From NCBI RefSeq assembly GCF_047948215.1, contig NC_134455.1, positions 320,408,147 through 320,472,146 of the forward strand: a stretch of DNA of 64,000 nucleotides, in the 5' to 3' direction. The notes under the pieces were generated by a model. That model was given only the letters and a program-made list of their open reading frames with translations, was not told the DNA's origin and made no database searches. Position 1 is the stretch's first letter. Every line of letters starts with the position of its first letter. This stretch comes from Lycorma delicatula (lineage: Eukaryota > Arthropoda > Insecta > Hemiptera > Fulgoridae). The position numbers and the translations under genes were made by a program. This document shows, piece by piece, positions 10,239-19,879 of the stretch.

Positions 10239-10268
10239 ACAGTAGGGGTCCCGTATAACCGATATGTA
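10239..10268 (+). repeat. Possible pogo/Tigger-like terminal inverted repeat end
   Basis: TA followed by CAGTAGGGGTCCCGTATAAC resembles the outer end of pogo/Tigger-type DNA transposons, which begin CAGT, duplicate TA and often contain a G/C-rich block then TAT-rich bases. No inverted partner and no transposase were found nearby, so this may be a solo end or chance. Confidence 0.25.
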
Positions 10269-10489
10269 CCAAAATTAAATAAAAAAATTCCTATGCAATT
10301 GCCCTTTACGGCTTCTGTAAAAGTGTTCCAAAACACAGACAAAATTAATATTGTATATGAAGGAATGTCAAGTGCTCTTAATGTTTTTTGGAGATGGGAT
10401 TATGCTAAAATATTACAACATAATCATTTCCTTTTTTATCAGCTCCTCTTTAATTTGGGTCCTTGCTTTAAAATACTTAATGCCTAATA

Positions 10490-12838
10490 AGTAAAAATGA
10501 CTTCCAAAGTTTGAATAAAAAAATAACAAATTTTCTTTTTTTATTAGAGTTTGTTGTCAATGAAGGGGTGAAATATCAAGTTTATTATTATTATTATGCA
10601 GAGTCACATAAGCTACCATACTCACTATAGCTTGAGTAAGAACTGATAAGCTTTTTCCTTCTTTTTTCATTATTTTTTAAAAATTTAATCTTTGAACTTT
10701 TAAAAGTTCAAAGTCTTGATATCTCTGGTGGGGCTTGGGATAAAAATGTAATTTTTCCACATAATACATCTATATAAGAGCAAAGTATGAATTTTCAAAA
10801 TATGCACAAATCATGTGCATCTATGCCATTATTAACCACTCTGAAATGTATATTTTACCAACTTAAATAATAGAATACTTTGTTCTTGAATGTGATAATT
10901 TGTTTTTAGTATCTAGTAAGGTTTAGAATTTGTCTGCTACATATCTAATCTAACTAATAAAAATGGAAAGTTAATTTTAATATTAAAATGTAATTTAAAA
11001 GTTAATTACCCAAATAAAAAGTAAAGTTTGAAAAAATTTAACTATGTTTAAAAGTTTTAAAGGAAGTAAGAATTAGTGTAGCAGCTAAAGGATTATGTCT
11101 TTGCAAGTACTTACAGGTTTGTACAGAAACAGTAGGTGACTGATCGGGGCTAAGAGTCACAGAAATAGATCAAGTCAATGCTGTAGTCTCATACATGGAT
11201 GTTTTACATTTTCCAGTGACTTATAATCTTGCGATGTGATTAATTTATATATATAATTACAGAATACCTGTTTGGGGCTGCCGTTGTATGTGGAAATAAA
11301 ATTAAAAACATAAATGATGAAGCAAACAAAAATATTTTGGTTGGATCACTTCATATATAGTGACACAGTTACGAATAATGTAATAATATATTAGTTATAA
11401 AAACATTTTGAACTATACTTATATTGATTACACTTTAAGAAAAAGAATATTAAAAGTCGTGTGAGTATTGAATAATATTTATCCTGCAGAATATTGAATA
11501 CTATTTATCATGCAGAGTATTGAAGGCCATTACTCCCCGGCCTGCTTGGTCAGTCTGCCAGATGTTATGTTGAATGCTGTGTTCAGTCAGTACCAATTGA
11601 TTTTATAACCGTGTTGTAGTATTTATACCAGTCATGAGGGCTTATAAATTTGAATGACATTCTGCATCAAATGTCCTGTAAGTATTGAAATTGACTACCA
11701 ACTCTTAAAAAGCTTTTTCAGATTTTTAAAAAGTATTAATTGGTTGAATGAAGTATTTTGAGTGGCATTATTGTTTAGAAACTGGTAGATTATCAGTTAA
11801 AGATATGAAAACTCAGGAAGTGAACTACCAGTAAAATACTGTAAAATGTGTACAGGAGTTTGGAATTCAGCCATGAATTTTATTAATTTTGCAATTTGGT
11901 TTTGGTTTACTGAGAAAAAATCTTGACAAAAACTTGAGCAGGCATCATTCACATGATTGTGAAGTTAGTCTCTCAGATACTTAGACCCGAAAGCAGCAGT
12001 GTGTTGCTATACCTATGTGTGATATGCCTGTTCATGAGAAAATTTTCCTGTTTGTTTAGTATCATTTATCCTTCTTTAGGCCATTTTCTTCCATTGTTGG
12101 ACATCTTTTTTTAGGAAGTATTGATGAAGAATTAGTCAGTTTTTTTTTTGTCAAACTAAAGTTAAAAGTGTTACTAAAACCTAAATTAGATTGGAAATCA
12201 TTAAAATAGAATAATGTAATTAAAATCTAGCATTTTGTTATTTTTAGTTACTTCATTTTAGTGTTACTGGTTATTTGGTGCTATGAATTACCAGTTGACT
12301 GAAGTGTTTGTGAATACAAAGCTGTTTATAAACACCCAGTTTATGAACTGTTGAGCATATTACATTTAGTTAGACTTTAAAACACATGTGAAGTATTATT
12401 TGATTTTAAAGCCTTTCCAAGCTATTGCACAGTAATTATAATTGCACATGTTATTATAAATTTTGGTCACTGTAAATTTAAATAAAGCTAGGTCAAATTA
12501 TTATTGCATATCTCTTTATATCATTTTGAGGGACTTGAGGGACATTTTTAGGAGCAAGAAGTTTTAACCTAACTCTTAAGGAAATTTTGAAATGGTATTA
12601 GAAAAAATGTATAAACTCATCAAAATTGAGTGTTTTGTTCTTTGAAAATCTTAAAATATTCTTCTAATACAAGTATTTTAAAGTATTGTGATTAAAAATA
12701 TATTTTTTAATATGACCACATTTATCATTATTGTCAGTAAAAGAGTGATTGTTTGGTTAACAAACTATAATAAATTTAAATAATGTTTTAACACTTATAA
12801 TTCATGGCCTACATGATTTTGGTATATGAAAACTTTCA
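10490..12838. other. AT-rich intergenic DNA, nothing identified
   Basis: About 2.3 kb of AT-rich sequence. I found no reading frame, RNA gene or repeat that I could support. A near-duplicate phrase (GAATATTGAATACTATTTATC and variants) at 11470-11520 is a small local duplication. Confidence 0.55.
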
Positions 12839-13379
12839 GTGCCCATATTGAGAATGTCTTTATCATCTGGTACCATGTCTAACATCGATCTCTCCATATG
12901 CTCGCCGAATTTACTTCCTCATTTTGATTGGTCTGTTTGTGATGATTTTCACGGCAGTGATCACAGACCAGTTATTATTGGTTTCGGTGTAGACCGCGAG
13001 GTTAAAAGAAGGCCACGGAGGTGGATTGTTGAAAAGGCAGATGGAATGGATACCATAAAGCCTTCCAATCACATTATGACGATGGTGTGAACATCCTTGA
13101 CCAATGTTCCTCTTTTACGTCCATGATACTTGAGAATGCCAACAGATATATTCCACAAACATCGGGGAATCCTAGACGTTCCTCCGTTCCATGGTGGAAT
13201 GATGATTGTAAATGTGCTATTAGGAATCGACGGCAGGCACTACGCAAATTTAATTGTAGGCCTACAACTGAACATTAAATTTATATCGCAGGACTAGAGC
13301 GGCATGCCGTCGAGTATTCTTGAACGCTAAGAGGAGTTCATGGACGAATACGTGAGCACTATCTCTCGCACTACTCCCT
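12839..13379 (+). pseudogene. LINE ORF2 endonuclease C-terminus and EN-RT linker, broken
   Basis: The endonuclease nicks the target DNA for target-primed reverse transcription. Visible motifs are LSSGTMSNIDLSICSPN, then WSVCDDFHGSDHRPVI. The GSDH is the conserved last catalytic motif, in which the histidine is essential. After a frameshift near 13080 the linker reads VPWWNDDCKCAIRNRRQAL. A further frame change at 13270 gives NLYRRTRAACRR and AKRSSW, and another near 13345 gives YVSTISRTTP. These are standard linker motifs in I/Jockey-type LINEs. Reading starts from a non-ATG position because the 5' part is lost. Confidence 0.8.
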
Positions 13380-13495
13380 GTGCTCCCTATTTTACCTGTG
13401 ATATTAGTTTTAAGTTTTACTATTTATCTATTAGTTTTAATTACTTTTATTTCTTTTTTTCATAAAAAAAAAATCTGGGGGTTTTTCACCCTCAA
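12839..13495 (+). mobile_element. LINE with internal deletion: endonuclease end and linker fused to 3' tail
   Basis: The left part encodes the last motif of an apurinic-like endonuclease and the linker leading to RT. The right part (about 13380-13495) is non-coding and ends in an A-run, a CTGGGGG/CACCC pair and CTCAAAAATA. The whole RT domain, about 2 kb in a normal element, is missing between them. This fits an internally deleted LINE or template jumping during insertion. The start is abrupt, so the element is 5'-truncated too. Confidence 0.7.
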
Positions 13496-14661
13496 AAATA
13501 TTCAGTACTAAGCAGTGACAGGGATAAAATAATGAATTATTTCTTCAGAGTGTCAGAGTCTACTTTTTAATTTATCTGAACATAACTGACAACAGCACCA
13601 TCAGAGGAAGTTCTTTAAAATAGAATTTAGGCTACAACAAATATAACAATTATTGTAGTAACAAACTCATTTTCCCATAAGGTTGCATCACTTTTTGAAC
13701 ATCTGAGTAAAAAAATAACATTCAGGTATTAAAACCTATCATATATTTTACCCAGCTTTAATGAGAATAATGATCTCATTAATCTCATTAGTATAATGAG
13801 ATTAGTATAAAAATTTTTTTATGCCTTTTTCAACATTTTTTCATTGTCTATTCTTTTTATCCTCATAAAATTTCAAATTGTTTCAGTGATTATTTTTGTG
13901 ATAATGGCATTATAAAAAACAGAAAGTAATAACTGTCTCTATTTGTTGTCAAAAACTTCTCTCTTTTCTTTTTTTAAATTTTACTTTTCTTGGAATATAC
14001 AATTTCTGAGTTGTGTAACTTCCAGTAAACTATTCTTCAAAATATATAATTAATGAAGATTAAAATCTGAAATTCTACTTGTTTATATCTTAATAACATA
14101 TTTCAGGAAATTTGCATTCTGTGATTGAGAAACTGAACTTTCTGCAGCATATTAAGTAGTTATTTTAGTAGTATTAACAAAAGTTAAATTTACTAATGAC
14201 AGTGTAGTTTATTTCATGGCTTAAATTGTTGTTGATGTTAGAATTCTCTTGAGTCTTCCAAAATAACAAATATTTCATGTTTTTACATTTAGTTAAAATG
14301 TATTATTTTTTCAAAAAATAAAAATTTTGTATACAGCCAAAATTATTGGATTAAAAGTATTTTATGTGTTGCTTTGAACCAAATTTATGTGAAACAATAA
14401 ATATTTTTGCATATAGTGGTGATTAAATTTTCATTTAATTTCTACTGAATATTAAATTCCCATAATGAGATTTTGCAAACCATCTTTTTAGATGTAGTCA
14501 GATAAATACTCCAGATAAGGAATTTTTTAAAATGAATCCACAAAAGTTGATGTTACCTTATATTTTGGTATTATGCCAGTTTGAGGGTTGTGACTTAGTG
14601 AAAAAATGATTTAGTAGATGTGTAGGTAACATGTGTTTAATAAAATCTTTCTTTTTTTTAG
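13496..14661. other. AT-rich intergenic DNA, nothing identified
   Basis: No reading frame, RNA gene or known repeat is seen. The only local structure is the small hairpin at 13781-13803. Confidence 0.55.
13781..13803. repeat. 10-bp perfect hairpin
   Basis: AATCTCATTA, GTA loop, TAATGAGATT. The preceding bases (AATGAGAATAATGATCTCATT) form a second, imperfect palindrome, so this is a small cluster of ATGAG/CTCAT repeats. Confidence 0.6.
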
Positions 14662-14778
14662 CAGCCAATAGGAAGTTTTCAAGTAGTCCTTGTACATAGA
14701 TTGTGCTTTAAGAATCTGATCATTCAAACCTAGTGGAAGATGCAAAATCAGAAGGCCAAGAGCTGACATGCAGAACAG
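14662..14778 (+). other. Candidate exon flanked by splice-like sites
   Basis: The left flank TCTTTCTTTTTTTTAG is a very good 3' splice site (pyrimidine tract plus AG at 14660-14661). The right flank CAG then GTATGT (GT at 14779-14780) is a good 5' splice site. The 117-bp interior is less AT-rich than its surroundings. No frame is open across the whole exon. One frame is open in the last third (SDHSNLVEDAKSEGQEL), so a terminal or untranslated exon is possible. No other exon could be linked to it. Chance occurrence in AT-rich DNA is a real alternative. Confidence 0.35.
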
Positions 14779-15238
14779 GTATGTTTGAGCACCTTATCCA
14801 TAGTGCTCTCTTTAATATTTATTTCAAATAGAATTACAATTTGTAAGTTTTTTATGTTCTGGATATTGTTACATTACACAAATTAAATATTTCATTACTA
14901 GTTTTTCTGCCCTTTAATGACTATCACCTGAAATTCCTTTTACGTTTGGTTCAAACAGAAATAAATGGCTTCACATTTCTTCACAATGGCTAACATTTCT
15001 GTCGAGACGTGATGTCGGGTCTTTTCTTATTTTTCTTTTAGTGTCCTAGCATCCCCTGAAGTCCCCAGTGGATCTTTGAAGCTGACACACCAAGGCATAT
15101 CGGCCCTCACCACTGAGGCTATCTTGCCAAACCTTCTGTTATGCCAAGCAATTAAGTCCAGTATTAGCTCCTTAGTTCGTCTAACAATCCCCTCTTCTCT
15201 CCATCTATCTTTCCATTAGCCTGTTTTAGGCCTTATGT

Positions 15239-16004
15239 CTATCTAAGCCCTGTGCTATCCTCTCTTCTTTTTTCAACTTGCAATTCAAGCGGTGGTGTGG
15301 AAGACAGTATACACAATGCCTCATATGAAACTGTCCTATAAGCTGAAATCACCCCTAGTAACAGTTTCCTATGGACTCTGACCTTTCTTATCAGATTTCT
15401 CTTATACCTTAGAGAAGATCCCCAGACTGGCACAGCATATAACATAGAGGAAGTCACTGCCAATATTATCAGCTTCCTTTTGGACGCTGTGGGAGCTCTG
15501 TGAAGTCAAAATAATATTGAGCACCTTAGACCTATTTTCTTCTGCCTTCTTGCAGCTGCTAATGTGTTTGGTAAACCAACAATTCTTCTTAAATGTGTCA
15601 CCCCTAGGTATTTAAGCTTATGTACCTCGTTTATTCTTTCTCCTTCTATCATTAGTTTAATCGGCTCAATCGGCCTCCTGCTTGTTAGTAGACATTTGTC
15701 AGTAGCCAATTCTAATCCTCTTGCTATCAACAGATAGCAAGAGGATTTACCTACCTGTATTGCCGTATTAGCCTGTTCTTGTGTCTCCAACTCAGTTTTG
15801 CCCTGTACTAAAATCGCAAGATCATCCGCTTATACAATGACTTGAATGCCGTTGGGGAATTCAAGCCGACGCACTCCATCAAAAGCTGTCACCCACAACA
15901 GTAAGCCAAGAACAGATCCTTGTGGTACTCCACCATTTAATTAAAAACCAAATCTATGTTCCTGCGCATCTACAAAATCCATCTCTCTGATAAATATTCC
16001 CATG
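15239..16004 (-). pseudogene. Reverse transcriptase (R1-like) palm and thumb, inactivated
   Basis: From the high-coordinate end the frame reads REMDFVDAQEHRF, then GGVPQGSVLGLLLW at about 15934-15893 (RT motif 4). Next come FDGV and the catalytic-site region I-V-stop-ADDLAIL, where the stop codon at 15830-15832 replaces the tyrosine of YADD. After it come LELATDKC, LTSRRPIEPIKLMIEG, KYLGV and, after frame changes near 15590 and 15480, LYAVPVWG, KLLLGVISAYRTVSYEAL and TPPLELQVEKR. Several indels and at least two stops break it. There is an odd insertion of a few residues before RGLELATDKC that coincides with the hairpin at 15714-15747. It is non-functional. Confidence 0.85.
15714..15747. repeat. 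Perfect 15-bp hairpin inside the RT fragment
   Basis: AATCCTCTTGCTATC, AACA loop, GATAGCAAGAGGATT. One arm encodes the normal protein (IARGLEL, minus strand). The other arm encodes extra residues (SSCYL) not expected in the family. The simplest reading is a templated inverted duplication of the 15-bp arm, made after the element died. Confidence 0.75.
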
Positions 16005-16096
16005 TTTGAAATAAAATTATAATTCAAATATAAATTTGTGTTGTTAAAAATTTTAAATAAGTTTGACCAATTATCATTCTTTAACATTCTGAATAT

Positions 16097-16340
16097 CCAA
16101 TTGGTTGATCTAGTGGTGAAGGCGACTTCCCAGCGTTCAGGCTCTAACAAAAGCAATTATTTTATATGGATTTGAATACTAGATTGTGGATACAGGTGTT
16201 TTTTGGTGGTTGGGTTTCAATTAACCCCACTTCACATAAGTTGTCGAACTAAGGCTTTACACACTCTTACATATCATCCTCATTCATTCCCTGAAGCAAT
16301 ACTTGAATGGATTCCTGGAGGTAAAACAAGTAAAAGTAAG
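16097..16340 (+). repeat. Founder-like SINE (family 1) at the array edge
   Basis: Head CCAATTGGTTGATCTAGTGG (A box TTGATCTAGTGG), shortened tRNA region, body GGATTTGAATACTAGATTG, TTTGGTGGTTGGGTTTCAAT, CATATCATCC, tail GGAGGTAAAACAAGTAAAAG. It is more complete than the copies inside the array, whose body lacks the GATTTGAATACTAG...GGTGTT part. The 90 bp before it match the flank in front of the first head of L units (AATTATCATT...ACATTCTAGAATATCC). This copy therefore approximates the ancestral state of the array's SINE. Confidence 0.8.
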
Positions 16341-16688
16341 AAAATAAACATTCTAGAATAAAGTTTATTGAAAATTTTGATGTCTAAAATAAACTATGAT
16401 TATGTTAATAAAAACTATGATTTAAAATTTTCAAGCAGTGAAAAACAAATTCATATATTTAATATGCACAAGATTTCCATTGAATTTTACCTTTCATTTT
16501 TCATATTCAGTTTAGTAAAAGATTTCTGACTTATCATAATGATATACTACTGCCTTTTTGCTCTGCAAAATATAAACCGTATTTATTCAAAAATAAGACC
16601 TCTCGATTGTTAACTATGATTAATCTTGTGATTAAGCTAGAAGCACAGTTGTAGCAATCTTATCTGACAAAGCATGTCTGTCAAGAGA

Positions 16689-16715
16689 GTATGGTAGCAT
16701 TATATGCTACCATAC
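16689..16715. repeat. 11-bp perfect hairpin in unit 0
   Basis: GTATGGTAGCA, TTATA, TGCTACCATAC. The left arm corresponds to GTATGATAGCA in all later units. The right arm is unique to this unit, so it arose by a local inverted duplication or sits at a deletion scar. Confidence 0.65.
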
Positions 16716-16860
16716 CAGATTTTTCAGGTCTGAAAATCTCTGTAAAACACATGATAAAAGTTAACATATCTGATATTTATTTAAACTATTACTATTAATC
16801 ATTTTTAAATAGAATAATTAAAAAAAAAATTAGTTAAAATATATCATTATTTTTTAGATT

Positions 16861-16905
16861 ATTTTAATGATATAATATTAAAATTTAATGTTATATCATT
16901 AAAAT
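16861..16905. repeat. Foldback with 15-bp perfect arms
   Basis: ATTTTAATGATATAA at 16861-16875 and TTATATCATTAAAAT at 16891-16905. The loop is itself nearly palindromic (ATTAAA/TTTAAT). It is homologous to the foldback carried once by every later unit. Confidence 0.8.
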
Positions 16906-17096
16906 CAATTATTGTGTCTAAAAATTATCTTTTATAATATTTTAATTATTTGAAAAATTAGAGGTTTAATTTATTATAATTAAACTGTCAGGAAATCAGT
17001 TAATATTTATTTCAAGAGATTTCAGAAACATCTAGCCTGTCGTCAAATTTTAGAGAATTTATCAAGAATAATTGAATTTAAGTATTTTTCAAAATT

Positions 17097-17151
17097 ATTT
17101 TAATGATATAAGATTGATTATTAAATGTTATATCATTAAAACCCATTATTA
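17097..17151. repeat. Second foldback of the same family in unit 0
   Basis: ATTTTAATGATATAA is followed by TTATATCATTAAAA after a 26-base spacer containing ATTATTAAATG. Two related foldbacks 240 bp apart suggest a duplicated AT-rich foldback element. The second is lost from the matching part of L units. Confidence 0.7.
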
Positions 17152-17307
17152 AGTGTAATAATACCTATTTTTTATTGAGTTAAAGTTATTTAAAAAATTA
17201 TGTTTAAATTACCTAAATTTGGAAAATGTATTACTAATTTCATAAGATTTATAAAAATTAGCATGACAAAAGACATCAAATCTTATTTAAAACATTAAAT
17301 GAAACTA

Positions 17308-17500
17308 AAGATTTGAATACAAGATTGTGGATTTAAGTGTTTTTTGGTGGTTGGGTTTCAATTAAGTGCACTTAATATAAGTATCGAACTAAGGCTGTAA
17401 AAACTACAGTTCAATTATACTCTCACATATCATCCTCTTTCATCGACTGAAGCAATACTTGAATGGATTCGTGAAGGCAAAACAGGTAAAAGTGAGAAAA
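17308..17500 (+). repeat. Headless SINE body and tail
   Basis: GATTTGAATACAAGATTGTGG, TTTTGGTGGTTGGGTTTCAAT, CATATCATCC, AAAACAGGTAAAAGTGAG. The head is missing because AAATGAAACTAAAG joins directly to the body. It still retains body sequence that later units have lost. Confidence 0.75.
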
Positions 17501-19879
17501 AACATTCCAGTTTATTTCAAGTGTCTATAATATAATTGTTGAAGTTTTTTAATATATCAATAAAAATTAGGATTAAAAATTTTCAAGCAGTGAAAAAAAA
17601 ATCATATATTTCTTATGCAAAAGGTTTCCTTTGAATTTTGTGGTTTGTTTTTCCTATCAGTTTATTAAATGGTTTCTGCCTTATTTTAGTAATCTACTAC
17701 TGCTGCTTACTCTGAAAATACATACTGTATTTATTAGCAAATAAGACCACTCGAGGGTTACCTATGATTAATCTTGTGATTACCCTAGAAGAACAGTTGT
17801 AGCAATCCTCCCGGTGAAAGCAATATTTGTCAATAGAGATCTGATGGTGGAATCAAATTTTTATTGTGTTGTAATATTAAGAAACAGATTGGTATTGGTC
17901 TATTAGTTTTATGTTTGCTTCTAGTTTGATAGCATTATCTCTTTTTGGGTATAAAAATCGCTGTAAAATTCATGCTATATATAAAGAAATTATAAAAGTT
18001 AAATTATTTGATATTTATTTAAACTATTGTATTAATCAATTTTAACAAGAATAATTAAATAACCTACTTTTTCAAATGTATAATTTTTTTAGATTGTTTT
18101 AGTGATATAAAAATAATAATTATTAAATGTTATATCATTAAAACAATTATTGTTTGTAATAATTATCTTTTGTAATATTTTAAAAGTTAGTAGTATAATT
18201 ATTTATATTTACACTGTTAAAAATTAAGGTTTTTAATAATTGTGGATATTTTTCCTTTTAATTTTGCAGAGTATTATATGAATACGTTTATAAAAACATT
18301 TATTATTCGGGAAAAAATATTTGCAATTAATATTTATACAAATAAGCATGACAGAAAATCTCATCTGACTTTATAAAAATCATTTTATTTGTAACTAGTT
18401 AAATATAAATATATAGTATCCATGGAAATAAATTTTAAATTAGTATAGTATCCATGGATATAAATTATTAATTTGTATTGTTTAACATTTAAATAAATTT
18501 TAGCAATCATCATTCTTTTAAAGTAATATCCACCAGGTTGTTTTAGTGGTACCCAAATTCTCTAATTTTAAATTCAAGTGTTCCAGCATTCAAGCCGTAC
18601 TCCTTCTATTAAAATATAAACTAAATATTGCAGTTGGTTTTGTTTTGTTTTGTTAGGACACACAGTAAGGATATCCTATAGATATGATTAGATGAACATT
18701 ATCCATCTAACATACAAATAACATCACATGTTTTAGTGTTTTGGGCAATTTATAATTATTTATCTCTTTGTAGAATATCAAGGTTGTCGTTTAATATTAA
18801 TACACTTGAAAGTATGCTGACTGAAATTGCGTTCATTTTATATTTGTGAGCATGTGCGCACATGTGTTATTGAAAGTTATTGTGTGTTATTGCGCACAAG
18901 TACCAACAGTTATTGAAAGATTACAATGATATTATAAACTGTAGTGTACAATTCTCATAATTGTGTCATTACTTCGGCTCAAAAACACAAAAGGTACTGT
19001 AATAAAAATATAACTGTTTTTCAAAAAAAGATTGTTACATATAAAACAGTAAGACACTAGGTCAAAATCTCTTATAATTTAGAACTCACTTTAAAAAAAA
19101 ATACTTGTTAAATATATTTGACAGATTGTACACAATGTTTCAGGGTTCCATACAAGAAGCAAAAAATAACATTACAAAAATCTTACCCAACTGATTTCAT
19201 TAATAATGTAATTAACATATTTATTTTTATAAATAATTTTAATGTAAAAATCAAATAATTTATGTAATATTTTTTTTTATTATATTATAATTATTTAAAA
19301 AATTATAGGTATAAACTACTTTAATTAATCTGTCAGGAAATCAGTTGTTAATATTTTTGTTTATATCAAGAGATTTTAGAAACATCTAATCTGTCATCAA
19401 ATTTTAGAGGGTTTGCCGAAAATAGAGTGTAATAATTACTATTTTTTATTGTTTTAAAGATATTTAAAAAATTATGTCTAAATTACCTGGATTTTGGAAA
19501 GTGAATTACTATTTAATAAGATTTATAAAAATTAGCATTACAAAAGATAACATTTAATCTTATTTAACACATAATAAATGAAACTAAAGGAATATAAATA
19601 TATAGTTTCCATAGAAATAAATTTTTATTTCTAATATAAATTTGTATTGTTGTTTGTAATTTTAAATAAATTTGAACAGTTATCATTTTTTAACATTGTA
19701 GAATATCCACCTGGTTGGTATAGCGGTGAAAGTGTCTTTCCAAATCAGCTGATTTACAAGTCGACAGTTACAGGGTTCATCCACTAATAAGAGAAGTTTT
19801 TAGGTTGGGTTTCAATTAAGCGCAGTTAATATCATCCTCTTTCATCGACATAAGCATTACTTCAATAGATTGCTGAAGG
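17478..19879 (+). repeat. Unit 1, L class, 2402 bp, divergent
   Basis: Full L layout: SINE tail, first-half body, foldback (one arm mismatched, GTTTTAGTGATATA), paired TAGTATCCATGG sites, second head at about 18533, TTTTG microsatellite, palindrome CATGTGCGCACATG (18851-18864) followed by an extra TTATTG-rich insertion, L-only segment, first head at 19707. Confidence 0.85.

Larger units (their letters stand above)
14990..16004 (-). mobile_element. R1-like non-LTR retrotransposon RT fragment
   Basis: The minus strand encodes the palm-to-thumb part of an RT (see the pseudogene entry), followed toward lower coordinates by partly open sequence and a probable 3' region to about 14990. The high-coordinate end stops near 16004, exactly where homology to the satellite flank begins (16007). 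The left limit is uncertain because no poly-A is seen there. The motif style (GGVPQGSVLG, DGV, ADDLA, LTSRR.IEPIK, AYRTVSYEAL) is closest to the R1 group. No rDNA target is nearby. Confidence 0.75.
16322..17477 (+). repeat. Unit 0, 1156 bp, divergent half-length unit
   Basis: It starts like the first half of L (CAGTGAAAAACAAATTCATATATTT, TTAACTATGATTAATCTTGTG) and ends like the second half of L (CTGTCAGGAAATCAGTT, ATCTTATTT, AAATGAAACTAAAG). The second SINE head is absent. It contains two foldbacks (16861-16905, 17097-17151). It may be an ancestral monomer or an L unit with a large deletion. Confidence 0.8.

Noticed and set aside
10233..10487. An 84-codon plus-strand frame.
   Set aside because: It starts from a non-ATG codon inside a possible transposon end, has no recognisable domain, and its composition matches the AT-rich background.
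11730..11870. Mariner transposase-like phrase (tryptophan then GRLSV-like residues).
   Set aside because: Only a few residues fit, no catalytic motif or terminal repeat is seen, and the match is within chance.
14990..16004. R1-like RT as a sign of a ribosomal DNA locus.
   Set aside because: No 18S, 5.8S or 28S sequence is present nearby, and members of the R1 group also insert outside rDNA.
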